From NCBI GenBank assembly GCA_945861515.1, contig CAMAVA010000005.1:1-51100 (forward strand): DNA of 51,100 bases, in the 5' to 3' direction. Below, one piece after another: positions 43,094 through 51,100 of the stretch (positions are counted from its first letter, which is position 1; each line of letters starts with the position of its first letter). This DNA comes from Brevundimonas vancanneytii (GTDB taxonomy: Bacteria; Pseudomonadota; Alphaproteobacteria; Caulobacterales; Caulobacteraceae). The notes under the pieces were generated by a model. The model did no database searches. It was not told the DNA's origin and worked only from the letters and a program-made list of their open reading frames with translations. The translations under genes were made by a program, and so were the position numbers.

Positions 43094-44023
43094 TCAGGCC
43101 TGGTTGACGCTGTTGGCCTTTATGCGGGCGGCGCCTTCCGCATCCAGATCGATGCGGGTGTCATCCAGCCTGAGGGGCCCGAGCAGGCCGGCGTTGATCC
43201 GGTCCAGCCCGCCCCGGGCGCCGGGCGCCCGCTCGAACAGATAGCGCAGGGATATCCGCTCCTGATCGGTCGCATCCGGCTGGGTCCCGTGCAGGGTGCA
43301 GGCATGCCACATGGAGACCGAGCCGGCCTCGCCCAGCAGGAGGACCTGGCGACAGTCCATCTCCCGGTCGCCGCTGCGATAGCGCCAGTGATCCGCGTCC
43401 CTGCGGCCCAGGTCATGCGGGAAGACAGCAGCGCCCAGCCGGTGACTGCCCTCCAGCAGATAGAGGGGCGCATCGTCCGGCCCGACCCGGGAAAGATAGA
43501 CATAGAGGGTCAGGAAGTCGGCCTCGCGACCTTTGAAATCGATCAGGTCCTGATGGAAGTCGATCCCATAGAAATAGGTCACATCGCAGTAAAGGGGCTG
43601 CACATAGGGCCCCAGATTGTTGACCGGATTGCCGGCGATCCGCGCCTTCAGCCAGGCCGGCATGGCGCTGTCCGGAACGCCGCAGACCACCTTGCGATCA
43701 AGGATGCGATAGCCCGGCCCCAGGACCGCGGTCAGCCCCGCGACGATCTGCGGCGCTTGTTCGACAAAACCCAGCCGGTCCGCGAACCGCTCCAGCAGGT
43801 TGCGCCCTGGGCGTGGATTGACCCCGCGATACTGGGGATCGGCGTCGAACGCCGCCTCCTCCAGAAACAGATCGCCCCCCCAGGCACGGTCCGCTTTCAG
43901 ATCCGCCAGAAGCGCGGCGCAGGCTTGAGGATCCACGGGCTCGAGAAACCGATGAACGCCCCGCGCGATGAAATCATCGACGACGGTTGAGTCTTCTGTC
44001 CCTGAAAGGTCCGCCGAAATCAT
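43094..44023 (-). CDS. Phytanoyl-CoA dioxygenase (PhyH) family protein, second copy
   Basis: A 309-residue enzyme of the same superfamily as its neighbour but clearly diverged. The iron ligands are FYGIDFHQDLIDF (His-Gln-Asp, near residue 167) and MWHACTLHGTQPD near residue 252 (distal His), and RISLRYLF follows with the 2-oxoglutarate Arg. LYLLEGSHRLGAAVFPHD near residue 201 is the PhyH strand. The start at 44023 is fixed by GGAGG 7 nt upstream; a longer frame of 13 codons is not favoured. It opens the three-gene minus-strand group ending in the methyltransferase. Two paralogous hydroxylases plus one methyltransferase suit stepwise tailoring of one molecule. Confidence 0.87.
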   Translation of the reverse strand: MISADLSGTEDSTVVDDFIARGVHRFLEPVDPQACAALLADLKADRAWGGDLFLEEAAFDADPQYRGVNPRPGRNLLERFADRLGFVEQAPQIVAGLTAVLGPGYRILDRKVVCGVPDSAMPAWLKARIAGNPVNNLGPYVQPLYCDVTYFYGIDFHQDLIDFKGREADFLTLYVYLSRVGPDDAPLYLLEGSHRLGAAVFPHDLGRRDADHWRYRSGDREMDCRQVLLLGEAGSVSMWHACTLHGTQPDATDQERISLRYLFERAPGARGGLDRINAGLLGPLRLDDTRIDLDAEGAARIKANSVNQA

Positions 44024-44172
44024 GGTCAGGCCTCCGCGTCCTTCGCATGCAGACTGGCCCATAGAGAGCGACCGACGTGGTTAATGGTGCGTAAACTGCA
44101 GGGGCCGCCTGTCGCCCGGACCCCTGGCCGCAGATCAGATCGATAGATCTGCCGCCTTCAGGATCGCCCAGG

Positions 44173-45939
44173 TCATGCTGCGACCCCGCCCCGCAATAGA
44201 CGGCCCGGGCGGGCGCCCGTGTCGACGCCGTTTCGCCGGGTGATCTGGCCATTGATCAGGGTGGCGATGTAGCCGCTGGCCGATTGCAGAAGTCGGGCGC
44301 CGCCGGCGGGCAGGTCGTGGTGCAGGGCCATCTCGCCCATGGCCAGGTTTTCAAAGTCGATGACATTGATGTCGGCCTTCATGCCCGGGGCGATCAGGCC
44401 CCGATCCAGGAAGCCGAACAGTTCGGCGTTGCGGCGGGTCTGCTTGTGAATGACCTGGGCCAGGGGAATGGTGTCGCCGCGCTTGCGGTCCCGGGCCCAG
44501 TAGGTGAGCTGATAGGTCGGGTTGACCGCATCGAAGATGAGACCGACATGCGCGCCGCCATCGGACAGGCCGACCACGGTGCTGTCATCGACCTGCATTT
44601 CCCGCACAGGATCCAGGCTATAGCCCGCGAAATTGGTGAAGAAGACCACGGCAAACCGGTCGCCATCCCCGGCCGTCAGATAGTCATAGAGATAGGAGGT
44701 CCCGTCCGGATGGCCGCTGGACTGGGCCAGGGCGGCAAAGCTCTGGTCGGCTGTCGGCTCGTAGTCGGAGCCGGCCTCCAGGGCGAAGCACATCTCCATG
44801 GGCAGGTTGGCGGTGACGATGACGCCTTCCATCTTGCCGGGGAATTCCGGCGGGATGTTCCCTTCGGCCAGGATCCTGGCCTTGGTCTCCGGCTGGCGCA
44901 GGATGGCCAGGCGCTCCGCCTTCGGCAGGTCCTTCAGGGCGACGAAGGACGGCTTGGCCATGAAGGGGTTGTAGGAGTCGATCCCGAACACCAGGCCGGT
45001 CGGCCGGCTGCCGACCTGCGGAAAGACCCTGGCGCCGGCGGCGTTGCCTTCCTTGACCAGGGCGATCACCTCGCGCCAGCGGTCCGGCGCATCAGCGGTC
45101 TCGAACAGGGTGAAGGTGGCCGGCCGGCCGCTTTCCTGGCTGAGGCGAGAGATCAGCCCGACCTCGGACTTCAGGGGGGAATGTTCAGCCACCGCCCCGC
45201 CCTCGCCAAGGGTGCTGGACGGAATGATCTGGAAGACGCCCGATCCGGCCCGCTTCATGGCCTGGGCGAGGCCCAGCAGTTCGGGTTCATCGGCAAAGGT
45301 GCCGGGCACCGGATCGCCATGGATCGACCGGTGGCCCATGATGCGCGAGGTCGAAAAGCCCACCGCCCCGGCCTTCAGGGCCTCTTCGACAATGCCCGCC
45401 ATGGCGGAGATGTCTTCAGACGTGGCCTCTGCATTGTCCCGGCCGCGCTCGGCCATGACATAGTTGCGCACCGCGCCATGGGCGATCATCGAGCTGACAT
45501 TCAGGGCGTACTGACGCCCGGCCAGATAGTCGAGATACTGGGGATAGGTCTCCCAGGCGCCCCAGGGCATGCCTTCGTAAAGAGCCGTGCCGGGGATGTC
45601 CTCGACCCCCTCCATCAGTTCGATCAGATGCACCTCGCCGCCCTTCGGCACCGGCGCGAAACCGACCCCGCAATTGCCCATGACAATGGTGCCGACCCCG
45701 TGGCTGGCCGAGGGGTTCATCTCGGAGTCCCAGGTCACCTGGCCGTCATAATGGGTGTGGATGTCGACCCAGGCCGGGGTGACGATGGCGCCAGCGGCGT
45801 CGATGACCTCCCGGGCCTCGCCGTCGATCGTCTCGGACACGGCGACGATCACGCCGTCCTGCACCGCCACGTCCAGCCGCTGGCCGGCCGAGCCGCTGCC
45901 GTCGAAAACGGTCCCGCCGCGAATGAGGTAGTCGTACAT
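44173..45939 (-). CDS. N-acyl-D-amino-acid deacylase-like amidohydrolase
   Basis: A 588-residue metal-dependent amidohydrolase of the D-aminoacylase type. After the N-terminal beta-sandwich ([20 protein letters not shown]) comes the metal motif [14 protein letters not shown] (His61, His63), then [14 protein letters not shown] near residue 90 with the Cys that bridges metal in D-aminoacylase, and [16 protein letters not shown] near residue 472 with the late Asp. The C-terminus [19 protein letters not shown] is the closing sandwich strand. AGGAGG lies just upstream of the ATG at 45939. It is larger than typical D-aminoacylases (about 480 residues) but fits the extended subfamily common in Caulobacterales and sphingomonads. 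Substrate unknown. Confidence 0.88.
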   Translation of the reverse strand: MYDYLIRGGTVFDGSGSAGQRLDVAVQDGVIVAVSETIDGEAREVIDAAGAIVTPAWVDIHTHYDGQVTWDSEMNPSASHGVGTIVMGNCGVGFAPVPKGGEVHLIELMEGVEDIPGTALYEGMPWGAWETYPQYLDYLAGRQYALNVSSMIAHGAVRNYVMAERGRDNAEATSEDISAMAGIVEEALKAGAVGFSTSRIMGHRSIHGDPVPGTFADEPELLGLAQAMKRAGSGVFQIIPSSTLGEGGAVAEHSPLKSEVGLISRLSQESGRPATFTLFETADAPDRWREVIALVKEGNAAGARVFPQVGSRPTGLVFGIDSYNPFMAKPSFVALKDLPKAERLAILRQPETKARILAEGNIPPEFPGKMEGVIVTANLPMEMCFALEAGSDYEPTADQSFAALAQSSGHPDGTSYLYDYLTAGDGDRFAVVFFTNFAGYSLDPVREMQVDDSTVVGLSDGGAHVGLIFDAVNPTYQLTYWARDRKRGDTIPLAQVIHKQTRRNAELFGFLDRGLIAPGMKADINVIDFENLAMGEMALHHDLPAGGARLLQSASGYIATLINGQITRRNGVDTGARPGRLLRGGVAA

Positions 45940-46280
45940 GGGCGTCCTCCTGGTCCGGTTCAGGGCCCGGGCGTCGAGGCCCGGCCTGTCATGTCTTGGA
46001 CGCCTTGGAATTCGGGGACGTCGCCCGGGGTCCTGGCCTGAGCCGCGGCCGCTGAGCGACGCGGGTTGGGCAGGACCCTGTTTTCTGCGGTGGACTGTCC
46101 GCCCCTGACACTGGGGAAGTCGAGGCAAAAATGCCGCTCTGTCGGTCCAGACGGGCCCTGGCGGGCATGGTTTTGCCGATTGGGGACTGGCGAAGCACTG
46201 ACAATTCAGCGCAGGGTAGCCGATGGAAAGCGGCAAGGCTCCAAGGCGGCCAGCCGCGCAGGAATGGCGGGGAAGACAGG
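45940..46280. other. Intergenic region between divergent amidohydrolase and DUF1499 genes
   Basis: 341 nt with promoters facing both ways expected. A plus-strand frame runs into the DUF1499 gene from 46131 but its first 50 codons have no membrane or family character. I see no RNA gene or repeat here. Confidence 0.5.
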
Positions 46281-47072
46281 ATGATCAAGTTTCGTGATGG
46301 CTGGGTGCGGGTCGCGTCGATCCTGGCGCTCCTCCTGCCGGCCTATTTCGTCCTTGCAGCGCTCCTCACCAAGTTCGGTCTGGTGGACTGGCGGATCGGC
46401 TTTGGTCTGCTGGTGTTCCAGCTGGGCGCCCTCGTTCTGCTTGCGGTCCTGCTGATCACCTTTGTCGGGCTGCTTCTGTCCCTGCTGGTCAAGCCCCGGC
46501 ACGGCTGGCGCACGGCCCTGGCTTCGCTGCTGGTTCCGGTTCTGGCGCTGGGGTTCGTGGCCAGCGTCATGAACCAGGCCAAGACCATTCCGCCGATCCA
46601 TGACATCGCCACAAACATCCAGGACCCGCCGCAGTTTTCGCCCGCCGTCCTCGCCGCCCGCGCCGCTGTAGCCGGCGGCAACCCGGTGACCTCGATGACC
46701 GAACCGGTGGCGATGCTGAAGGGCCAGTCGGTGGGCCAGGCCGGACAGGCGGCCAACCCCGACCTCGCCTCCCTGACCCTGCCCCTCGCCGTGCCGGCCG
46801 CCACAGAGCTGGCCGCCAAGGTGGCGACGGACATGGGCCTAAAGGTTGCCACAACAAGCCCGGCGACAGGCCAGGTCGAGGCCACGGCGGAATCCTTCTG
46901 GTTCGGGTTCAAGGACGATGTCGCCATCCGGGTCCGCCCCGGCGCCGACGGCAGGTCCTCGATCCTCGACATCCGCTCCACCTCCCGCGTCGGGATGAGC
47001 GACCTTGGCGCCAACGCCAAGCGCATCCGGACCCTGCTGGCGGCCATCAAGGCGAAGGCGCCGGCGAAATAA
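46281..47072 (+). CDS. DUF1499 membrane protein
   Basis: A 263-residue protein with three N-terminal membrane helices: about residues 12-30 (ASILALLLPAYFVLAALLTK), 35-65 and 75-95. An extracytoplasmic DUF1499 domain follows (NQAKTIPPIHDIATNIQDPPQF near residue 98, VEATAESFWFGFKDDVAIRVRP near residue 200, SRVGMSDLGANAKRIRTLLA near residue 236). The family is common but without a known activity. The start at ATG 46281 (MIKFRDGWVRV) has GGGGAAGACAGG upstream. The last 33 nt of the gene and the first 14 nt after it recur imperfectly 2.0 kb downstream, beyond a toxin-antitoxin island; see the repeat entry. Confidence 0.85.
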   Translation: MIKFRDGWVRVASILALLLPAYFVLAALLTKFGLVDWRIGFGLLVFQLGALVLLAVLLITFVGLLLSLLVKPRHGWRTALASLLVPVLALGFVASVMNQAKTIPPIHDIATNIQDPPQFSPAVLAARAAVAGGNPVTSMTEPVAMLKGQSVGQAGQAANPDLASLTLPLAVPAATELAAKVATDMGLKVATTSPATGQVEATAESFWFGFKDDVAIRVRPGADGRSSILDIRSTSRVGMSDLGANAKRIRTLLAAIKAKAPAK

Positions 47073-47151
47073 TGCTCCCCCAGGGCTGACGGTCCGGTTC
47101 CGGGGGGATGTCGCCTGCGCCAGGTGGCGGAAAGGCGCCCATCTTGTGTAG

Positions 47152-47165
47152 TTATAAATTTATAA
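47152..47165. promoter_or_regulatory. A+T palindrome in the brnTA promoter
   Basis: A perfect 14-bp palindrome TTATAAATTTATAA lies 13 nt before the brnT start in an A+T-rich stretch. BrnA antitoxins repress their own promoters, so this is the probable operator; it may also overlap the -10 element. Confidence 0.5.
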
Positions 47166-47178
47166 TTATAGTGTTCTC

Positions 47179-47490
47179 ATGATCGACATTCGGTTTGAGT
47201 GGGACGAAGCCAAGAACCGCTCAAATCAGCGCAAGCACGATGGTGTAAGTTTTGAAGAGGCCCGGCAGGTCTTTCGGGATCCTCTGCATGTATCGGTGCA
47301 GGATCGCGTCGAGGATGGCGAACTGCGCTGGCAAACAGTCGGCGCAGTGCAGGGCTTTGTGATCCTGGTGGTAGCGCACACATTCACGGAGGAACAGGCA
47401 GACGGCGGATCGGTCGAGATCATCCGAATTATCTCAGCCAGGCGGGCCACCCCAAGAGAGAAGCGACGCTATGAAAACCAAGAAGGCTAA
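47179..47490 (+). CDS. brnT: BrnT family ribonuclease toxin
   Basis: The 103-residue toxin of a type II toxin-antitoxin pair; BrnT is a RelE-fold RNase that blocks translation. The family pattern is clear: FEWDEAKNRSNQRKHDGVSFEEARQVFRDPL from residue 6, the central strands (VGAVQGFVILVVAHTF) and the C-terminal SARRATPREKRRYEN, with the basic residues expected for catalysis and RNA binding. It overlaps the brnA start by 20 nt, so toxin and antitoxin are co-translated. The gene lies in a lower-G+C island. Confidence 0.93.
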   Translation: MIDIRFEWDEAKNRSNQRKHDGVSFEEARQVFRDPLHVSVQDRVEDGELRWQTVGAVQGFVILVVAHTFTEEQADGGSVEIIRIISARRATPREKRRYENQEG

Positions 47491-47788
47491 TTCCACTCCG
47501 GAATCTCCGCAGACGGAGTCGGAAGCTCAGCTTCGGCATTTGGCCGACCTGGCATCGCTGCCAGACGAGTCTATCGACACAAGCGACATTCCGGAACTGT
47601 CCGACGACGCCTGGAGCGCTGGTGTCCGGGGTCGCTTCTACCGGCCTGTAAAGCAGCAAATCACGGCCCGTGTAGACTCCGACGTGCTGGAATGGCTCAA
47701 GTCACAGGGCAAGGGATATCAAGGACGCCTGAACGCAATTCTGCGACGGGAAATGCTGGCTTCGCTCAAACAGTCCCGACGGGCGTAG
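47471..47788 (+). CDS. brnA: BrnA family antitoxin
   Basis: The 105-residue antitoxin partner of BrnT. It binds the toxin through its disordered N-terminal half (about residues 25-60, ADLASLPDESIDTSDIPELS) and DNA through a C-terminal ribbon-helix-helix: KQQITARVDSDVLEWLKSQG (residues 60-79) and YQGRLNAILRREML (82-95). RBS AGAGAAG sits inside the brnT gene. Toxin-first order is standard for this family. It likely represses the operon through the palindrome upstream of brnT. Confidence 0.93.
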   Translation: MKTKKANSTPESPQTESEAQLRHLADLASLPDESIDTSDIPELSDDAWSAGVRGRFYRPVKQQITARVDSDVLEWLKSQGKGYQGRLNAILRREMLASLKQSRRA

Positions 47789-47799
47789 GGAATGCGCTT

Positions 47800-49053
47800 G
47801 TGAACGAAGATCATGAGGCGTTCCGGTTGGCTCTGGCCAAGGGCTCCGGTCGGGCCATGATTATCCTCCGGCGGGTCGGCGGAAATGAATCGATCCGGGA
47901 AGCGCTCCTGAACGGCTGCCTTCGTAACCTGGCCTACGATCCGCAGAGTGAAAGTGAGCGCAGCGCATACCTGGCGAGATTGATCGGCGAGGCGGGACTT
48001 CGCACTGATTTGTTTCACGCCCTGATCAAAATTCTTGAGTCAACGCCAGATGATGACCTGAATACACCGCAAATTTTCGCAGTCCTGTCGCGACTGGCCT
48101 GCGCCCATGATGATCTGGATGCTTCTGCGCTGCAACGCGTCTTCGCCGGCTTGTCCGCAGAAGATCAGCTGGATTGCATGGATGCACTGGTCCGGCTTGA
48201 TGGGTTTCCGGCGTTACTGGACTGCGCAGAGCGGCTGTGCGCGAACCTCCCGGAAGACGGCTGGCTAGGGGAAGACCTGATCGAGGCGCTGCGGGAGCGT
48301 GACGGCCCGGAGGTCGATCAGACGCTCCTCGTTCTGCGCGCCCAACATCCGTCACTTGCCCAGCTGATGTCGTTCCTCGACGCCCGAGAGGCGGAGCAGA
48401 AAACGCCTGCGCTGCCAGTCGTGGAATACGACTTCCCGGAAATTCGCGCCACCCTTCGTCTTGGCAAACGCCCCTCCGGAATTCGGATGTGGGCGCTCAC
48501 CGATGATCATTGGGGAATCCTCGCGGACGACCTGGTGGCTTGTAGAGACGACGACCCCGTGCTGCCTTACTTGAGATTGTTCTCCTATCGACGGTTCCCC
48601 AAGGAACCACAATTGCTTGAACGTTGGACTGCCCGCACGGACTCTCAAATTGCCTGGGCCGCCATGAGGGCCATGAGCCGGATCAAATCCCCCTTTGTGC
48701 GGAACATGGCGCTGCAGCGTCTGGAAGCGGGTGACGGAAGCGGCGTTGGTCTGCTTCGATCAAACTACGTTGCCGGCGACCTTGCGAGGATTGAACCCCT
48801 GTTCCGCGCGCCATCCGAAAAGTATCAGGCGCACGACCTGGGCATGGCAGTATTGGACATTCTCGAGAACAATGAAGTTCCCACCGAAGAGCGCCGAGAA
48901 ATGCTCCTTCTGGTCTACACATGCACACCGTGCAGCTATTGTCGCCGTGACGTGGTTTCCGAACTGTTGGAGAAGCATGAAGTGCCCGGATGGATAGCTG
49001 AAGAATGTCGGTTCGACGCCGATCCGGATACGGTCAAACTCTTCAGCCTCTGA
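47800..49053 (+). CDS. Unknown helical-repeat-like protein next to BrnTA
   Basis: A 417-residue protein of no family I recognise. It begins at a GTG (47800) 11 nt after the brnA stop, preceded by TAGGGA. Much of it is short amphipathic helices, for example ALIKILESTPDDDLNTPQIF, LDCMDALVRLDGFPALLDC and IEPLFRAPSEKYQAHDLGMA, which resembles HEAT/ARM-type repeats. A less helical middle section, VVEYDFPEIRATLRLGKRPSG, lies near residue 206. Near the C-terminus YTCTPCSYCRRDVV (about residue 375) holds three cysteines in a CxxCxxC run, a possible metal site. Close spacing to brnTA in the same low-G+C island suggests a functional link, possibly in a defence or stress system; that is inference. Confidence 0.7.
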   Translation: MNEDHEAFRLALAKGSGRAMIILRRVGGNESIREALLNGCLRNLAYDPQSESERSAYLARLIGEAGLRTDLFHALIKILESTPDDDLNTPQIFAVLSRLACAHDDLDASALQRVFAGLSAEDQLDCMDALVRLDGFPALLDCAERLCANLPEDGWLGEDLIEALRERDGPEVDQTLLVLRAQHPSLAQLMSFLDAREAEQKTPALPVVEYDFPEIRATLRLGKRPSGIRMWALTDDHWGILADDLVACRDDDPVLPYLRLFSYRRFPKEPQLLERWTARTDSQIAWAAMRAMSRIKSPFVRNMALQRLEAGDGSGVGLLRSNYVAGDLARIEPLFRAPSEKYQAHDLGMAVLDILENNEVPTEERREMLLLVYTCTPCSYCRRDVVSELLEKHEVPGWIAEECRFDADPDTVKLFSL

Positions 49054-49238
49054 GAAAGCTCCCGATTCGGACGCGCACTTCTAGCGGCCATCAAGACGAA
49101 GGCGGCGCAGAAGTGATGCTCCCCCAGGGCCGCAAGCCAGATACAAAGGGGTCTCCAATCCCTCTGTCAGCCCGATTGCTCGGCTGACCGGATGACGAGC
49201 TGGAGGTGATGCCCTTCATCATCAGTGCGCGAGGATCG

Positions 49239-49260
49239 CCCTGCCCCAAAGGGGGCAGGG
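49239..49260. terminator. Strong hairpin between convergent genes
   Basis: Nine-base perfect arms (49239-49247 and 49252-49260) with a 4-nt AAAG loop lie between the unknown island gene and the convergent SDR gene, 12 nt after the SDR stop. No T-run follows, but position and strength fit bidirectional termination. Confidence 0.5.
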
Positions 49261-49272
49261 TCCTGAGATTTA

Positions 49273-50064
49273 CTATCGCGGCGGCATGCGGATGGCGCCG
49301 TCGAGGCGGACGGTTTCGCCGTTGAAATAGCCGTTGCGCAGCATGGTGAGGGCCAGGTCGGCATACTCCTCCGGGTCGCCCAGGCGGCGGGGGAAGGGCA
49401 CGGAGTTGGACAGGCTTTCGAAGATGGCCGGGGCCCGGACCCGGACGTTCAGCATGGGCGGGGTGGCCATGATGCCGGGCAGGATGGTGTTGATGCGGAT
49501 GCCTTCATTGGCCAGGTCCCGGGCGATGGTCAGGGTCATGCCCTTGATGGCGGCCTTGGCGGCGGAATAGGCCACCTGCCCGACCTGGCCGTCCTCGGCG
49601 GCGACCGAGCCGGTATTGACGATGGCGCCCCGCTCGCCCCGCTCGTCGGGCTCCAGCGTCGCCATGCCGGCGGCGCTCTTGACTATGCAGCGGAAGGTGC
49701 CGACGGTGTTTAAGCCCAGCACCCATTCGAAGTCGGAGACGACGAACTGCTTGATCTCGCCGGTCTGGCGATCCCGGGCGATGGTCTTGCCGCCCCGGCC
49801 GCCGCCGGCGCAGTTGACCAGAATCCGCTCCTGGCCATGGGCCGCCCGGGCCTTGGCAAAGCCGGCCTCGACCGACTCCTCGCTCATGACATTGACCTCG
49901 CAGAACAGGGCGCCCGTTTCCTCGGCCTTGCGGGCGCCGGTTTCCGGATTGAGGTCGAAGATGGCGACCTTGACGCCCAGGTCGCGCAGCGCCTTGACCG
50001 TGGCGGCCCCCAGGCCCGAGGCGCCGCCGGTGACGACGGCGGAGACCTTACTGTCGATCTTCAT
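49273..50064 (-). CDS. Short-chain dehydrogenase (3-hydroxyacyl-CoA dehydrogenase type)
   Basis: A 263-residue classical SDR. NAD-binding VVTGGASGLGAATVKAL is at residues 10-26, LVNCAGG near residue 82 is the NNAG equivalent, and the catalytic Ser is in NTGSVAAEDGQVGQVAYSAAKAAIKG, with the Tyr-x-x-x-Lys in YSAAK. RINTILPGIMATP follows. The layout matches type II 3-hydroxyacyl-CoA dehydrogenases (HSD10-like), which lack the extra N-terminal length of other SDRs, so (3S)-hydroxyacyl-CoA oxidation in beta-oxidation is likely but not certain. The start is ATG 50064. It is divergent from the reductase gene downstream. Confidence 0.9.
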   Translation of the reverse strand: MKIDSKVSAVVTGGASGLGAATVKALRDLGVKVAIFDLNPETGARKAEETGALFCEVNVMSEESVEAGFAKARAAHGQERILVNCAGGGRGGKTIARDRQTGEIKQFVVSDFEWVLGLNTVGTFRCIVKSAAGMATLEPDERGERGAIVNTGSVAAEDGQVGQVAYSAAKAAIKGMTLTIARDLANEGIRINTILPGIMATPPMLNVRVRAPAIFESLSNSVPFPRRLGDPEEYADLALTMLRNGYFNGETVRLDGAIRMPPR

Positions 50065-50262
50065 GCTGTTTCTCCCTGTGATTTTTTACTGGCCCTTGGC
50101 GGCCTGAAATGTTGGAGGACAGTTCAGTCCCGGCGCCGCAGGGTCAGGCAAGTGGCGGATTTGATTGGCCCGAAAGTCGCCGCCTGGCAGGCCTGATTGC
50201 GGCATGGCGCGGCCGGAAGTTTTGTCCCATAGACGGGCGATCAAACAGCCAATGGACCCGCC

Positions 50263-51100
50263 ATGACCTTCAAGGCCCTGCTCGCAACCCGGATCGAACG
50301 CAATGTCTCCGTCGACCTGGTGGAGATGGGCGAAGACCAGCTGATGGCCGGCGATGTCTGCATCGACGTCGACTATTCGACCGTGAACTACAAGGACGGC
50401 CTGGCCATGGCCGGCCGTCCGGGCGTGATCCAGACCTGGCCCCTGATCCCCGGGATCGACCTGGCGGGAACCGTGACCGCGTCGGAGCATGCCGGGTTTG
50501 CCCCGGGCGAACGGGTGGTGCTGAATGGCTGGGGCCTCAGCCAGACCCATCATGGCGGATACGCCCAGAAGGCGCGGGTCAGCGGCGACTGGCTGATCAA
50601 GCTGCCGCCGAACATCAGCACCCATGACGCCATGGCCATCGGCACGGCGGGCTACACCGCCATGCTGAGCATCCTGGCGCTTGAACATAACGGCGTGACC
50701 CCCGATCGGGGCGCGGTCCTGGTGACCGGCGCCAATGGCGGGGTTGGCTCCGTGGCGATCATGATCCTGGCCGGACTGGGCTATCGGGTCATCGCCTCGA
50801 CCGGCCGTCCGGAAGAAGCCGACTATCTGAAAGGTCTGGGCGCCGCCGAGATCATCGATCGCAGCAGCCTGTCGGAGGCCGGCCCGCCCATCGCCGCGCC
50901 CCGCTGGGTCGGGGCCGTGGACAGCGTCGGCAGCCACACCCTGGCCAATGTCCTGGCCCAGACCGACTATCGCGGCGCAGTCGCCGCCTGTGGCCTGGCC
51001 CAGGGCGTGGACCTGCCGGGCTCGGTCTTCCCCTTCATCCTGCGCAACGTCACCCTGGCCGGGATCGATTCCGTCAATGCCCCGACATCCGTCCGTGTTC
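50263..51100 (+). CDS. AcuI/YhdH-type NADPH-dependent acrylyl-CoA reductase-like, 3' end cut
   Basis: A medium-chain dehydrogenase/reductase with no zinc ligands. The start at 50263 reads MTFKALLATRIERNVSVDLV; the N-terminal catalytic part includes VDYSTVNYKDGLAMAGRPGV near residue 36 and PLIPGIDLAGTVTAS near residue 61, and the Rossmann motif VLVTGANGGVGSVAIMILAGLGYRVIASTGR is near residue 147. This is the YhdH/AcuI pattern; AcuI reduces acrylyl-CoA to propionyl-CoA with NADPH. About 279 of the usual 325-330 residues are in the window. It is divergent from the SDR gene. Confidence 0.9.
   Translation, partial: MTFKALLATRIERNVSVDLVEMGEDQLMAGDVCIDVDYSTVNYKDGLAMAGRPGVIQTWPLIPGIDLAGTVTASEHAGFAPGERVVLNGWGLSQTHHGGYAQKARVSGDWLIKLPPNISTHDAMAIGTAGYTAMLSILALEHNGVTPDRGAVLVTGANGGVGSVAIMILAGLGYRVIASTGRPEEADYLKGLGAAEIIDRSSLSEAGPPIAAPRWVGAVDSVGSHTLANVLAQTDYRGAVAACGLAQGVDLPGSVFPFILRNVTLAGIDSVNAPTSVRV

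Larger units (their letters stand above)
47040..49130. repeat. Imperfect 47-bp direct repeats bracketing the BrnTA island
   Basis: Copy 1 is 47040-47086 and contains the end of the DUF1499 gene; copy 2 is 49084-49130. I count 41 of 47 identical positions. Both read as the same C-terminal peptide, AAIKAKAPAK-stop versus AAIKTKAAQK-stop, and share the 14 nt after the stop. The DNA between them has lower G+C and carries brnT, brnA and a gene of unknown function. This is the pattern left when an element inserts in the tail of a gene and supplies its own version of that tail. Confidence 0.75.

Noticed and set aside
44284-46041. 585-codon plus-strand frame opposite the amidohydrolase
   Set aside because: The amidohydrolase metal motifs are read on the minus strand, and this frame lacks a start with ribosome binding site.

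Overview
The window looks like chromosome of a high-GC alphaproteobacterium, most likely Caulobacterales (Phenylobacterium/Caulobacter type). This rests on strong G/C-ending codon use, the gap-pgk pair, TonB-receptor and TetR content, fatty-acid/CoA enzymes and sugar-oxidation genes; it is an inference from gene content, not a phylogenetic placement. Most genes have G+C-rich codons. A short stretch at about 47.1-49.1 kb is visibly less G+C rich and looks acquired.

Layout. 1-3.0 kb: end of pgk, gap and msrA on the minus strand. 3.1-5.2 kb: a secreted TPR protein, a monoheme cytochrome-like protein and tRNA-Ser(GGA). 5.2-8.4 kb: a 0.73-kb non-coding stretch with a perfect 25-bp palindrome, then an operon of haloalkane dehalogenase, small membrane protein and DUF2855 protein. 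8.5-10.4 kb: a membrane protein and an amidohydrolase. 10.7-16.1 kb: a tightly packed minus-strand operon of three TIM-barrel sugar isomerase/epimerase-like proteins, a Gfo/Idh/MocA oxidoreductase and a GMC flavo-oxidoreductase. It ends in a terminator-like hairpin, and a TauD-type dioxygenase bracketed by REPIN-like repeats lies upstream. 17.6-25.9 kb: acyl-CoA thioesterase, MFS symporter, enoyl-CoA hydratase, TrhO, an unusual PhnD-like/ferritin-like pair, and a divergent serine hydrolase/TetR pair. 25.9-29.8 kb: a HupE/DUF3604/peptidyl-prolyl isomerase group. 29.9-36.6 kb: an overlapping transglutaminase, ATP-grasp/alpha-E and large transglutaminase/DUF2126 operon. 36.8-41.5 kb: COQ4 and TetR behind a large operator-like palindrome, a TonB-dependent receptor and an enoyl-CoA hydratase. 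41.5-47.1 kb: a TylF-type methyltransferase with two PhyH-type dioxygenases, a D-aminoacylase-like amidohydrolase and a DUF1499 membrane protein. 47.1-49.1 kb: a BrnT/BrnA toxin-antitoxin and a protein of unknown function, between imperfect direct copies of the 3' end of the DUF1499 gene. 49.2-51.1 kb: an SDR dehydrogenase and the start of an AcuI/YhdH-type reductase.

How the genes may work together. The GMC, Gfo/Idh and isomerase operon reads as a route that oxidises a sugar or glycoside to a keto intermediate and then epimerises or cleaves it. Thioesterase, enoyl-CoA hydratases, SDR and AcuI-like reductase fit acyl-CoA metabolism. The least explained units are the cytoplasmic PhnD-like protein with its TusA-like/ferritin-like partner, the BrnTA island, and the DUF3604 group.
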